Shown here: positions 20,758 through 32,378 of the stretch, piece after piece
Layout: each line of letters begins with the position of its first letter
How positions within the stretch are numbered: the first letter of the stretch is position 1
Assembly: GCA_009746045.1 (NCBI GenBank)
Contig: RPFO01000065.1
Location: 7,441,862-7,505,861, forward strand
Length of the DNA stretch: 64,000 nucleotides
From: Mesostigma viride
Taxonomy: Eukaryota > Streptophyta > Mesostigmatophyceae > Mesostigmatales > Mesostigmataceae
Direction of reading: 5' to 3'
Translations under genes and position numbers: made by a program
The notes under the pieces: model-generated
Seen by the model: only the letters and a program-made list of their open reading frames with translations
Told to the model about the DNA's origin: nothing
The model's database searches: none

Positions 20758-23507
20758 GGGGTCATATTGGGGCCCAGGGGAGGGGGGGGTGTAGCTGTGT
20801 CTGCCCCTGGGAGCGACCCGTGGGGTACCACCTCAGATGCTACGACAGGCGCATTATCCTTCACTACCCACCCCAGTGCCCTGTTGGCTGCCAGCTCACT
20901 CTCCATGCTATCCCCTTGCTTATAGCCTGCCACCGATGCCCATGGTACCCTATACACCCGATCATTCCACTCTATGTCTATGACCCGCAGCGGCCAGTCT
21001 AACTTTGTGATGGCCCCAGGCCCCTGCATGGTGCCCCGTTTGCCGCTGGGCGAGCTCTCCTTGTGGAACATGACCAACTGCCCGACCTCAAAAGCGCTAG
21101 ACAAATCAGGCAGCGTGGCATCCTTGAGCCGCAGCTTGGCGGCGGTATCCTGTAGATGCTGTTGGTATGCCTCTACTACCTCGGGTGAGTAGGTGCCCGC
21201 TGACAGCCCCCGAGGCGTGACTAGCCCAAAGCCCTTGACATCAAGCACGTGCCTATGGTTGCACACATGCATGAGCTCCTTGCACCACGCCGTCTTGACC
21301 GCGTAGGATTTGCCATGTGGGTTATCCTGTCGCTTGGCTGCCACAGTCTTGACATAGCTTACAGTGCGATCTATCATGCCCATATTGCCGTGATCCTCAC
21401 GCCCCACGATGACCACGGCCTCCATCCCCGGCAAACCTTGCACACAGCGGAACTGCTGGTCTAGCATGAGCTCCACTACGGGATGAAAGAAAGCCAGGCT
21501 GATCTTGATAGCCCTGTGCAGGTCAGCCTCAAACATGTGGGGCAGCGGCTCAATGTAGGTGGCCTTGCTGAACCTATCCTTGACTATGAAATAGGTGTCC
21601 CCCCCTTCCATGTGCATGACATCCCCCACAAGGTACCCTCGCTCCAAGGGTGGAGTCTTGGCATGCCGCCTACGCGACTTCTTCCTGATCTTGATGCAGG
21701 CAGGACACTGAGCACGCACATTCTTCAGCTCGTTGTATAAAGGTGCCCCCAACATGTGTGCCCCCTCTACCTCGGCTTGGGCCTCATGCCCGTATGCACG
21801 GTGCATCTGGTATGCTAACAGTTTCAGGGTGACAGCCTGAGGTGCAGTGGCATTGTCAGGATTCTCAACAGGTGGGGTGACTACTGGGGTAGTGACATTG
21901 GCTAACTGGGCAGCTTCAGAGGCTGCACGAAAGGCCGCCCGTGTGAGCACCTTGCCAATGTGAAGATCCACACTAGGGTGGTGTGTACCGAGAACATCTG
22001 CCCGCCCAGCATTCTCTTGCACTGTCACAACATTCCTCATAGGCCCAACCGCCCCAGTATCTAGCTGGGGTGCTGCAGTAGTGCTTGGTCGCTCGGCGTT
22101 GTACACACCCGACCTAGAAGACACCACATTGCTTAGGTCACGCATTGTAGACCCGTGCTCAGGAAGCACGTGATCCTGGCGCGACAGAGCCAGAGCAGCA
22201 TCAACGGATTGCGTGAGCACATCACGGAATGAGACAGAGGATGCAGTCACGTTGCTTTTAGGAACGACGTCAGGCTCTACGACGGCCCGGTTCAGCGTGA
22301 CGCATTGAGCAAAAGAAGGGGTATCGAGCGTGCTCTCACCTGACTTTCGTGCTGCCCGTCGCTCTGCCCACTCCTCGCGTGTGCCGTGGACGACGATGCG
22401 CTTGGCCTTGCACGCCTCCACGCTGTGACCACGCAGAACGTCGTGGCACTTGCGGCAAAGGTTGTCCTCGAGCTCCAGGTCCGGGCGAACTCGGCAGTCA
22501 TCCCGGACATGGCGACGTCCGAAGCAGCGCTCACAGCGTTGCTTGCGGTCAGTAGACGCCCCCTGCTGCCGCTTGGCCGGGGGATTATCACCCTGCTTGG
22601 CGTCGCCACCATGCCCGCGCTTGCGCCCTCGCTGGCCCCCGTTGTTGCCGTGGCCGACGACCTTTTTCAGGATGGCCGTAAGCTCCGACCGCGTAATTGG
22701 AGCCTCTGCGCCTGAAGAAGAAGACGCGCCGGCATCCACCTTGCGCAGGGATGGCAGAGCAGCCGAGGCAGCCGGCTTGGACTGCGCACTCTTGAAGCAT
22801 GAGATCAAATACAGCATGCCCTCGTCGAAACTGACGGCACTCTTCTTTTTGAGTTCCGTCGCTATGGTCAGATGCACATCCGACGACAGGTCGCATTTCT
22901 TGAGAAATCGATTGCACAGGAAAATGGGCTTGAGAGTATCTAGCAGCTTGTGCTTGTGCACGAAGACCTGGAAATCACGTGCAGCCCCGGGCAAATTTGC
23001 CTTATTAACTGCATAGCCCTCGAAGTCGTTGAAGGCTTGCTCGTCGGCCTCTTCCTTAGACCGCGACAAGTGGGCATCTAGACCGTTGTAAAAAACTTCC
23101 CAGGTTTGTTTGTTGTCGTCCGCAATGCGAACTAGATTGGCAATGTTTGGGTGCTTTGTTGTACTGCAGAATACTGCACGGAACTTGCCAATCAGCTCCG
23201 AATCTTTGTCTGCGCGTCCATCGCGCAGACGCTTGAGAGCAGCTAGAAAATCTGCTGCGTCGTCCGCCGTATAGTCGGCAGGTAGATCAGCGGGCACCTC
23301 CGTTTGCTTGAGAGGGCCGCGATTCAGTGCATCGTCAGCAGCAAGCATCAGATGCTTGAACTGCTTGGCCAGTTCAGGTTGCGCCACGAGGGGTTGCATC
23401 AACCTCATGGCCTCGTCCGCACTAAAGCGTGGCAGGACGGACCCTGCGGCCTCGCCACTTGGCGTATCTGTGTGTTCGCCCGTGCGGCTCCGTGTACCGG
23501 AAGCCAT
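20724..23507 (-). CDS. Copia frame 1: Gag with two zinc knuckles, plus integrase
   Basis: A 927-residue frame starts 19 bp inside the 5' LTR. The N-terminal about 300 residues are Gag-like. Knuckle 1 is CERCFGRRHVRDDC (CX2CX4HX4C) and a second CRKCHDVLRGHSVEAC (CX2CX6HX4C) follows. An integrase comes after: HX and CX2C-type residues (GHEAQAEV...CPACIK), then GDVMHMEGGDTYFIVKDRFS, LMLDQQF and an acidic residue in the GREDHGNMGMIDRTV region. The usual Copia order puts protease before integrase; here the protease-like domain lies after it, in frame 2. The LDTGA string near residue 490 lacks a retropepsin context. Confidence 0.85.
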   Translation of the reverse strand: MASGTRSRTGEHTDTPSGEAAGSVLPRFSADEAMRLMQPLVAQPELAKQFKHLMLAADDALNRGPLKQTEVPADLPADYTADDAADFLAALKRLRDGRADKDSELIGKFRAVFCSTTKHPNIANLVRIADDNKQTWEVFYNGLDAHLSRSKEEADEQAFNDFEGYAVNKANLPGAARDFQVFVHKHKLLDTLKPIFLCNRFLKKCDLSSDVHLTIATELKKKSAVSFDEGMLYLISCFKSAQSKPAASAALPSLRKVDAGASSSSGAEAPITRSELTAILKKVVGHGNNGGQRGRKRGHGGDAKQGDNPPAKRQQGASTDRKQRCERCFGRRHVRDDCRVRPDLELEDNLCRKCHDVLRGHSVEACKAKRIVVHGTREEWAERRAARKSGESTLDTPSFAQCVTLNRAVVEPDVVPKSNVTASSVSFRDVLTQSVDAALALSRQDHVLPEHGSTMRDLSNVVSSRSGVYNAERPSTTAAPQLDTGAVGPMRNVVTVQENAGRADVLGTHHPSVDLHIGKVLTRAAFRAASEAAQLANVTTPVVTPPVENPDNATAPQAVTLKLLAYQMHRAYGHEAQAEVEGAHMLGAPLYNELKNVRAQCPACIKIRKKSRRRHAKTPPLERGYLVGDVMHMEGGDTYFIVKDRFSKATYIEPLPHMFEADLHRAIKISLAFFHPVVELMLDQQFRCVQGLPGMEAVVIVGREDHGNMGMIDRTVSYVKTVAAKRQDNPHGKSYAVKTAWCKELMHVCNHRHVLDVKGFGLVTPRGLSAGTYSPEVVEAYQQHLQDTAAKLRLKDATLPDLSSAFEVGQLVMFHKESSPSGKRGTMQGPGAITKLDWPLRVIDIEWNDRVYRVPWASVAGYKQGDSMESELAANRALGWVVKDNAPVVASEVVPHGSLPGADTATPPPPLGPNMTPWMGGMRMGWV

Positions 23508-23526
23508 CGGGATTTTTATGAATACA

Positions 23527-23877
23527 AGTTAAAGCCCGACCGGCTCAGCTATGGCGGTCGGTCACGTTGAGCTTGGGAGAAGGTGAACACAGAGAACTGC
23601 TGTCGGAGCTGGCCAACCACTGGTTTATGTCTTAGCCAGCAAAGCCTATCCGGTTAGCCGTAACCGTGGGACAGGCTATAGCTGTCCGTACCGACCCGGA
23701 TAAGGCTCCGGACTGGGGCCTAGGTGGCGCCGGCCCTAGGCGCCGCCCTTAGACCGGTCGACCGCATCGGACCGCCGGATTAATAATAGCCGGCGGCTTA
23801 GCGGACGCTAGCGGAAGGCGTGCGGACGGACATGGGGAACTTAGAGCCAGATCCTAGGGCTCTAGAGTTACTCAACT
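23527..23877 (-). repeat. 5' LTR of the Copia element
   Basis: 351 bp, paired with 17713-18063. The Gag start codon lies only 19 bp from its inner edge, leaving little room for a canonical primer-binding site; no initiator-Met-tRNA match was seen. Confidence 0.93.
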
Positions 23878-24189
23878 CATGCCTCGACCTAGTCGAGTGA
23901 TAGACATGGTGGTACCGGTATTTCGGGCTAGAACGACAGCTCTCAGCAGTCAGATTCGCAGTACACAACGCCTGCTAGATTAGGCCTACGCCTCGGCGTT
24001 GCGCAATCATCCCCGAATACCCAGAGCAGGCGGCAGGCTCCGCATCCTACGCCTGCAGGACAAGCTCCATGCGATGAAAAGCACTAATAATTCCATCCGC
24101 TTCCCTCCCCTCCGTTCCATCCCCACCCCCATCTTCCGCTGCATCCACCTTATCTCCCATCGTCGTTCTCCCCTGTTGGGCCAGCAGGC

Positions 24190-24371
24190 ACTGATGACCT
24201 TGGCCCTCGCAACTTTCAACGTACGCACATTGCTCGCAGATGGCGACCATATAGCTAGTAACCGGGAGGAGGACTGAGCTTGTTGCCTTTTGCATTGCAC
24301 ATCGTGTGTCTATTATTATACTAGGCGTGCAGGAGCATGCATCGTCGCGCGGTGCCTTCTGGCACGGTGCT
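24190..24371 (+). pseudogene. LINE ORF2 APE endonuclease, N-terminal piece
   Basis: MTLALATFNVRTLLADGDHI matches the TxNVRTL start of APE-type LINE endonucleases. Further on, in another frame, LGVQEHASSRGAFWHGA contains the conserved QEH segment, interrupted at 24371 by the split-direct-repeat element. A stop and frame shift between the two show decay. 23883-24189 is noncoding LINE linker. Confidence 0.75.
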
Positions 24372-26429
24372 ATACTAGTTACTCATTGGAGGCCATGGAG
24401 TTAGATAACCATGCAACCAGATACACTAGTTTGTTACAAATACGTGCCTGCCCATAAAAGGCGGCAAGCTCACAAAACACAGTTTTCAGCTGAGAAATTC
24501 GTTCACTATAGCTCCAGCCCGCTGGCATGGCAGCAAAGTCCTACTGCAGTGGGTGGGTGGGTGGGTGGGTGGGTGGGTGGGAAGCTGCAAAGTTAAGGAT
24601 GCCTCCCCTCCCCTCCACCGCCCTTAGTACAACGCTAGCTCCACAACCGGAGTACGGATGAGGGCCTTAAAGTTAAGATAAGGCCGGTAAGTATATGGTA
24701 ATTCGCCTACGGAAAGGGGTGTATGTATGCCACAAAATTATTCTGGCACCAATACACCCCTTCCGCCCTTTCCTATATGACACCGCCGGTACCACTAATT
24801 AGGTGCCGCACACCTAACATTAGATATAGGCACCACCGGCCCTAGCTCCTATTCCCTTAGATTCCCATTCCGTCATTTTTACTATAGGTCGTTTTTCAGG
24901 TCGGGGGGTAAAATATTACCCACGTTAGATAGGAAACTATCTATTAAACCGGCTGGGTGCCCTTCCCCTTGAGCCCCTTTGTCGTTCAAATAAAATACGA
25001 GCATAAGCTCACCAAATACTAGTTATACTCATTGGAGGCCATGGAGTTAGGAAACCAACCAGATACACTAGTTTGTTACAAATACGTGCCTGCCCATAAA
25101 AGGCGGCAAGCTCATAAAACACAGTTGTCAGCTGAGAAATTCGTTCACTATAGCTCCAGCCCGCTGGCATGGCAGCAAAGTCCTGCTTTCCCCCCCTGGC
25201 CCGCGGCCGCTCCATGTGCTCGCCTCTGTCCGGTAATTCCCCCTCATTAGGTCGATACCTATGGCCGCTACGATCCCTCCATTGGCGGCCGAGAGGAAGC
25301 CAGTTTTCGTCCCCCCGCGTAAACGCGGCCGGCGATCCCCGCAGTGCCACACTTTGGATTTACGCTCCGCGAGGACATCTGGTTTGGTAGATGTGACATG
25401 ACTCGCCCGATGTATCTTAGCAGAATTCTGGTGCCCGGTGAGGCGCCAGTTCCCGCCCTCTCGTCTGTAGCACGAGGCTCCTCCTCCTCCATGCGTCGGG
25501 TACATGCGTCCTATGTATGACCCCCCCATGGAGTGCATGGGCACTTCCCCCAACAACTCGGCGCACCGCCATCACCCGCACCTCCCCATGTCTGGTCCAC
25601 CGCTGTGGTTACAGGCGGAGGTAAACAGCCAGGTGAGCCCGAATCTCGGGCAGTATGCAGCTTGGCCCACGCAGTCACTGCCTTACAGTAATTTCCTACG
25701 CCGTCTCAAGACTTTAACCACCCGCTAACGCACAACAGTTTCCCATATCCAAGCCCTGGGGCCGAGCCAGAAAATGCATCCCATGGCAGGGGATGCCTTT
25801 CGTTCTTAGTGGCATCGGCCCAAATAATGCGTTGGAAGTCGATATTTGCACCTCAAAGGCAGTGGGGCATGGTCGGGATTTTAATTCATGCGTAGCCCAC
25901 CCGCCAGGGGTGGGCCGGTAGCTGTCGTCTGATAATCGGCGCTGAGCCGCCATGGCCAGCCGCCACCGTGATTACCCCGGTGCATGGATGCGAAGCTGCA
26001 AAGAGGACGCCTCCCCTCCCCTCCACCGCCCTTAGTACAACGCTAGCTCCACAACCGGAGTACGGATGAGGGCCTTAAAGTTAAGATAATTAAGGCCGGT
26101 AAGTATATGGTAATTCGCCTACGGAAAGGGGTGTATGTATGCCACAAAATTATTCTGGCACCAATACACCCCTTCCGCCCTTTCCTATATGACACCGCCG
26201 GTACCACTAATTAGGTGCCGCACACCTAACATTAGATATAGGCACCACCGGCCCTAGCTCCTATTCCCTTAGATTCCCATTCCGTCATTTTTACTATAGG
26301 TCGTTTTTCAGGTCGGGGGGTAAAATATTACCCACGTTAGATAGGAAACTATCTATTGAAACCGGCTGGGTGCCCTTCCCCTTGAGCCCCTTTGTCGTTC
26401 AAATATAATACGAGCATAAGCTTACCAAC
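24372..26429 (-). mobile_element. Split-direct-repeat element (family I): short arm pair with (GGGT)n, then long copy
   Basis: In plus-strand order: left arm 24372-24542, a (GGGT)7GGG tract at 24551-24581, right arm 24582-25015, left arm again 25016-25194, 797 bp of unique DNA 25195-25991, right arm again 25992-26428. The two arm pairs are nearly identical. Read on the minus strand this is A1-internal-B1A2-B2, the layout of PAT/Kangaroo-type DIRS retrotransposons. No long ORF is present, so it is non-autonomous. Removing it restores the LINE frame (GGT GCT ACT GAT) with no target duplication, as expected of tyrosine-recombinase insertion. The DIRS assignment is inference. Confidence 0.75.
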
Positions 26430-27250
26430 ACTGATCGCCTGGCAGGCGGTTGGCGTTTTTACTTTGCTGGAAGTGGGTCGCCAGGCCAAGGTGGCGTTGG
26501 CCTTTTGTAGTTAGCCGCCGGCTCGGCAGCTGCCAGCCTCAGCACGCTGATCGAAGTTTCTAACCCCACCCCTTATGGTGGCACATTTCACCTCAGCTGA
26601 GGGGCGGTCTAAACACCACCTCCTCACGGTTGGTGGGGTGCCAGGGTTACGCACCCCATATAGTGGTCTACCTCAGTTGGAACGCCAGAAGTTCTTCGAG
26701 GACCTGCATAGCCTTGAGGGGGCCACCCCGGCCCGCCACTTCTTGGTTATGCTGCTCCGGCGACGCCAAGTCGCCAACGCCACGCTTCCCGTGGGCACTG
26801 CTGGCAGTCGCTTTGCCGGCCTGCCGGCACGGCTGCTACACATGTATAACGACAACCCCCCCTTGTTTTCTGCCCTTTTGCGGGATAGCGGGATGGTTGC
26901 TGTCAACTGCCACTTCCAACGTCCCTCACAGGACTTGGTCACTTTTCGGGGCCCTAACGACCGTCAGGCCTGTCTGGACTACGTGGTGGTACGGCAGCCC
27001 AGGTGCACCTCGGTTCTGGATACTCGAGTGTTCGACCCACCCACTCTGGTGTGCTCTGACCAAAGGTTGGTGCGTGCGACCATTCGGCTCCGGTTCCACG
27101 CCATGCCAAGCGCCGCGCCCACGTGGCCCGTCCTGACTGGTCTGCGCTACGCCCGGTCCTGGGGGATCCTGAGGACTGGACAGACGCCGAGCACGAGCGA
27201 AACAGGTGCCGACGGCCGGGCGCACCTGGAGGCCCTGGACGCCCACTGAG
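26430..27250 (+). pseudogene. LINE ORF2 APE endonuclease, remainder
   Basis: GGWRFYFAGSGSPGQGGVGL directly follows the insertion, then a stop. The 224-codon frame 26575-27249 gives LFSALLRDSGMVAVNCHFQ, then CLDYVVVRQP and VCSDQRLVRATIRL. DYV and SDQ correspond to the DYVLV and SDH motifs of the APE endonuclease; the catalytic His is Gln here. It is inactive as it stands. Confidence 0.78.
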
Positions 27251-27469
27251 GCGGACGTCGACGCGCTGGCCCAGGGTGCTCCCTGAACGCTGCCATTTTT
27301 GCGGGCTTCAAATGCGGCCCGCGCGCCCCGTTGCTGGCGGCCCGACACCTGCCGGTCCTGCCCCGCCGCCGCCCCGGCCTGCTCTACCGCCCTGAGGAAC
27401 CCAAGGTCTTGGCTGCCCGGCACCGCCTCAAGCGCAACCGGGACCCGCTGCTGAATTATTGCGTCACGT

Positions 27470-28090
27470 GGGTGCCAATACAGAGTAAAAAAGGAACCTC
27501 TAACCCTATATACACAGCGAGAAGGAGGGAGGGCGCCCTAGCTTCTCTCACTGCCGCAAGTGGGCAGGCCACAGAGCGCTCTCTCCACGGCATGGTGCAT
27601 CATGCCGGGGCGCAACACTGTGGGTGCAATACAACAATTGTGCAATACCATAGGTAGGCTGACGCATACATAGCTGATGCTACAAATGTGAGGTGGGCTC
27701 AAGACGTCGGCTAATTAAGGCGCAAGCTGATGCGCATGACCACAAGGTGCCAGAGCTAATTGAAGGTACTATAAAACGCTGTGCGCTAATATCGTTTCAA
27801 GTGCTGTAATGCCTAAGCTATCCCATATGTAATCGATTGCCGCCAGCTAGACAACTAGCTTGAGTGCTCTATCCCGGGGAAGCCCGGGGGGGCTTCCACA
27901 GTTTTTTGTTGACATAAAGGTCCCCGCCCCGCCAGTACACTTGGGGCTTCTCGGGGTTGGTCTTGGCGGATGTAGTCGGGCCACTGATCGCGGCCGGCAT
28001 TGCTGCTGCTGGGCTGGCGGCAGGTCGTCGTCATGCGACCAGGAGGTGTCCACCAGCTTCTTGCGGCGAGAGAGGAACTGAACTCGGGCT
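27470..28090 (-). mobile_element. Insertion debris with an ORF1-type end in inverse orientation
   Basis: On the minus strand 28070-27880 reads KLVDTSWSHDDDLPPAQQQQ and, frame-shifted, RDYIRQDQPREAPSVLAGRG-like text matching the ORF1 C-terminus seen at 12.1, 17.2 and 58.0 kb. The remaining 27470-27850 is noncoding. It separates the endonuclease from the RT of the composite LINE. Confidence 0.5.
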
Positions 28091-28099
28091 GTGATGTCG

Positions 28100-29670
28100 C
28101 TGAAGGTGAGGACCACTGGAGGGACCCGGCCGCTGCTGAAACCGGTGCTCAAGGCCGCCCTTGTGGAGGCCTACGCACAGGCCGGCTCAGGATCGACGCA
28201 GAGGCCGGGCCCAGTGCATCGCGGATGCCAAGGCCTGCCAAGCTCGCAACCAGGGCACGGGACATGTGGTATACCACCTCGACCGGCTCGGCGGCCGGCG
28301 GCAGCGCACCCCGGTGGAGCGCACGGGGGACGGCCCGGCGCCAGTTATAGCCTTGACCGCTGGTTGGCCCACAATTAATGTTTCCTTGACGTACCGGTGG
28401 GGCCCGCGCCCCTCCCCCGCCGCTTCACCCCGAGACGGCCGCCCGTCTATAGGTGTTGTCGGACCCGATCTTGTGCTCCGGCGGGCGGCGGCGTCGGCGG
28501 GGCCCCCCGCCATGCACCAGCGCCCCCCTCCTCGGCCGCGGACTACCAAGTCCCCGCCTTGAAGGATCGAGGGCTGCCTTGCCACCAACAACGTCGTCCA
28601 CCCCAAGTTCTTCGCTTTGGAGGAATTGGACGGCGCCCTTGCTCGCCTGCGGTACGACGCGGCGGTCGGTGCAGACCACCTTTCGGCTGAGCTGCTGAAG
28701 ACCCCTGACCCGGCGGTCAGTGAGGGAGCTTCTGCTGGCGTTCTGCAACCGTGTCCTGCTCTCTGATGAGCCTCCGCCTGCTGAGTGGCAGACGGCCATC
28801 CAAGTCATGAATGCTGTATACAAGCTAGAAGGGCTCGGCTGCGCTGCTGACCCCGGTAACTATTGGGGTGTCTGCCTCCAGAGCGCCGCGCTGAAGGTCT
28901 TCGTGCGCATGATGCTGCACAGGCTGCGCGCCGAGCTGGACCCACACCTGGGTGAGTCTCAGATGGGTTTCCGTCGTGGCCGTAACACTGTCATGGCTGT
29001 ATATTTGTGGCGCGCCGGTTGATGGAGGAGCTAGGTGCGTCGCATTTGCCCTGATGGTTTTCCGCTGGTCTTCAATTTTGTTGACTATATCAAGGCTTTC
29101 CGGCGACACGGTCCTCTGGGAGGCTCTTTGGGCCATCGTAGCTCTGGACCGCGTGCCCCCGGCGTTTATTGCTGCCATTCGCCGGCTGTATGAGGGCTCA
29201 CAGGCAGTAGTGCGGACTGCGGAGGGCACCACCCTGACCATTCCCGGCCCCTTCATCACGGGGTGTGGCAAGGTTGTGTCCTGTCCCCATACCTGTTCAT
29301 TATTGTCGTGGATCATGTCATGCGCCAGGCATGCGCGTGAACGCTTTACTGCTCTTAATTAAGCGGGTCTGAGTCCGGCTTGGACATCCTTCGATCGCGA
29401 ATATGGCAGCGGTGTCGCCCTGGCTACCGCCTAGCTGTCCGACCTGATTTATGCGGATGATACCACCCTCACTCATCGAGCGCCCCGAGCACATTCAGAC
29501 CTGGCTAGACTGCCTGGGCTTGGAGGCGCGGGCGGTGGGGTTGGAGATTAGTGTCAAAACTGAGGCGATGGTGGTTGGGGCTACCAGTCGCCCGCCGCTG
29601 CCGCGGCTGCTAGACGGGACGGAGGTCCCGCACCGTGATCGCTTCAAAATGTTGGGGAGCATGCTCCCCG
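28100..29670 (+). pseudogene. LINE reverse transcriptase, degraded
   Basis: ALEELDGALARLRYDAAVGA is followed in shifted frames by LEGLGCAADPGNYWGVCLQS, ESQMGFRRGRNT, then LWEALWAIVALDRVPPAFIA and DLIYADDTTLTH with the YADD box at 29450-29461. These are RT blocks in normal LINE order. Several frameshifts and stops inactivate it. The second Copia element breaks it at 29671, right after GSMLP. Confidence 0.82.
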
Positions 29671-29758
29671 AGTTAGATAATGATAGTCCTGGCGGACAAT
29701 CTGCTCATAGGAGAGGGTAGACATTTTTGCAACATCATATTTTACCATTCCAAATGCT

Positions 29759-30215
29759 TTAGGGTGCAGCTTCTGACTGTGTACGTACCAAATCTGCCAC
29801 ACGTGGTTCTTGCCCAGGTGCATACTTTGGTGCAACAAATTTGACAGTGGCTGGCTGACAGTGTGTCAACCAAAGTCTGGAGTGGTACCTGGAAGTGATC
29901 AAGGGACACCCCACCCAGGCCCTGTACCTCAAGCCTATCACAAGAGATGGTGACATGGCTGGGTATGAAAGAAAGGGATCACCCAACAAAGCATTTCCTG
30001 TGTACCTAGCTGTCCAATACCGGCTCAAATGCAGGTGTGCATGGGTATACCAAGGATGTTTAAGGTAACCTGACCTTTAACAGTCAAGCTAACCGGCTGC
30101 CCAGAGAAATCAGCCACCCTTTGCCATGGGGAAGGCTCTAGTCTAACTCTAGGTGTGGTACAGCCAATGCACTGATGATGCTAACCTGAGCTTGGGTGTC
30201 AACTGCGACTATAGA
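29759..30215 (-). pseudogene. Copia protease-like remnant
   Basis: VAVDTQAQVSII is encoded around 30180-30207 (minus), with a downstream frame giving GNALLGDPFLSYPAMSPS, which matches DVALLGEPFVSYPGFSVS of the intact Copia element. Both copies have DTQ where active retropepsins have DTG. Frameshifts and stops make it nonfunctional. Confidence 0.75.
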
Positions 30216-30615
30216 GCTTGATTGTTGTCACTGTGACCTGCCCTACTCACTTTGGCTAGGACCCTGCAGCAGTGTGAGCTTTAGCTCTATGTGCTGCTTG
30301 CAGTATGCGGACCGCTTCTGCTAGCCCATATTTGGACACGGTGGGTTTGGGTTGAGCTGGTACCGCTGAAGGTGTGCTAGCTGGCTTGCTGACCACCTTA
30401 CTATCTTGGTTAGTGCCCTCATTGACAGGTGGTCTAACCTGCTGTGGCTGGCTAGGCTCACTGAGGGTGACCTGGGGTGCAAATGCGTTGTGGCTATCAC
30501 ACTCATGCACCAGTGTGTGTTCCAAACAACCACTCACTGGGTACTCCAGATATGCCAGGCAACTGTACAGAGCTGTCGACCTTCAGCTCTTCCTCCTCTG
30601 GCCCACGTCTCAAAG

Positions 30616-32378
30616 CAGAAAAAATGCTCGATTGTTGGAGAAAATTAGTTACTGATTCTAATTTATGGTGGGATGGTTGCGATCTATAATGTCGCGGGCT
30701 TTTTTTCTTTGCCATCGGCAGGGGGGGTCCGGCCTGAATTTCTGTCGGGATGAATAAAGTATAATGGATGCCTGCCGGTGTGATTGTCGATTGTTGCCAG
30801 TTTTGATGGTCGTAAGAAAAGCTAGTTTAACCACGTTTCTAAAGCCGTAAAAATTACCGCTGTTATGTTTACCTTTCCCGTCATTTTGCGGTAAGATAAC
30901 ATTAGGCCTGCGCAATGCGCGCCCAACCTCTCCATGAAAGGGTGGCCTTTCTTGTGCGCCTGGGCACGGATAGATGCCCGTTATGGTACGTTCTTGTATT
31001 AAACGTCTTAATCTAGCGTTTTTCTGCTTTCTTAGCTCGTTGAGCGTAAGCTTTTTGCCTTCTTTCCGGCCAGCTAGATGCTGCCAGGAAGTTGCGGGTC
31101 CTGGCGCTGCATCGCTGGATTCCTGGATGTCTTTTAGCAAGTTCGTCTGTGACGTGGCTGGCTTTCTGCAGCGCGTGGCCCGCAACCTGTCGGGAAGGTG
31201 TAATGCTTTTATTCCCATGCTTCTCTGAAATTTCTTTTGCTTAATAGACAGTTTTGTTCGAGGAAATTCACGCGGTCTTCCTAAGCAGCGGCATCATTTT
31301 CCCCAGACACTGACGATCGAGCTGGCACCTGTCTCCTAAAGAAAGTGGCTCGTGCTTGTTAGAAAGGAGGCAGTGTGCATTTTGCGGGACACAATGCTTT
31401 GGTGGCACATGCGTCAGGTAGGTTGTTCCAATGGTCTCTTCACCTTTCCCACTGAGTAAATGATAGCCTTTGTCATGCTAACCAGAGCAGCTAGCCACAG
31501 GTTGGCTGGATAAAAAGTCAGCTTATTTTCTCTTTATATACTGCGTGTGTGGTCCTCCACGTGTCCGGCTCGTTGGGCATTTTGGAAGAGGGTTTTTAAT
31601 GTGTTGTTGGGTGGAACAACTTGGTTGTTGGCACAAAATCACACATTATTAGCCTGAGATAGGCATTACATATGCTGCTCAGGCGTGTCGTCCTACCAGC
31701 CTTGTTGGTAAGGGTAGACTCACAAGGCTGGCTGTGCCGATGGAGGGGTGGGGCGTATGACGCTCCGGACATCCTCCCCACACTCCGTGATCAAAGTGGG
31801 CATGTTTTTGGGTGTCTAGGGTAGCAAAACAGATGTCATTTTGGCTCAGCACTAGCTCAATTCTCTTTTAGCGTCTACCCAGGTGGCATCACAGGAAAAT
31901 CAATAACTTGAGCTACGCTTGTCAGAATGAGCTCAAACTTTGGGGTTGTGTTTCCCCCCACTCAGTGGAATTTCGCATGTATGGATGACCCCATTCGATG
32001 TGTTGATGATTTGATTTATTTTTTTTTGGCTAAAAAAAGTACCCATTTTGCGGGGAAATTAATAACTCAAACAAATGTGATTATTTTGACCATGTGAATA
32101 GCCCAGATTTTTTAAAAGTGGGGGAACTTTGCAGGAATGTATGGGCAGGTCATTTGGATAAGTGGTTTGTCTTGGGCAAAATATCTCATAAATAGCGTCT
32201 TTTTCTATTTTTAGCTCGCCACCGGTGCGTGGTTGGGGGTAGTACCCCCAACAAGTGGTGGCATGAATGTCCAAACATCATATTTATGGTACTCAATCAT
32301 CACTAGATGGTTCCCAAGTGCATTGGAACTGATATTCATTAAAGTCAGTTTTTCAGGCTTTTGGACGTGCGAGTCCCC
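30616..32378 (-). mobile_element. TTAA-associated DNA element, copy 2 (one end lost)
   Basis: An inverted copy of 8933-10690 with scattered differences. Its outer end GGGGACTCGCACG lies at 32378 beside TTAA (32379-32382). The other end stops at about 30616 and lacks the terminal about 170 bp present in copy 1. It interrupts the Copia integrase remnant directly after a stretch reading EPLPGMDKSQLHRAI. Confidence 0.78.

Larger units (their letters stand above)
17713..23877 (-). mobile_element. Full-length Copia-type LTR retrotransposon with 5-bp TSD
   Basis: Two 351-bp LTRs (17713-18063 and 23527-23877) differ by a few small indels and substitutions. CATGC at 17708-17712 and 23878-23882 is a perfect target-site duplication. 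Coding runs on the minus strand: Gag and integrase in one frame (23507-20724), then protease-like, RT and RNase H in another (20757-18439). The LTR ends are AGTT...AACT rather than TG...CA. Near-identical LTRs and long open frames point to recent insertion. Removing it rejoins the LINE linker. Confidence 0.93.

Noticed and set aside
24372-26429. The repeated arms considered as ordinary LTRs
   Set aside because: An LTR element would be arm pair - interior - arm pair. Here one arm pair is complete and the other is itself split by the interior, with no target duplication.
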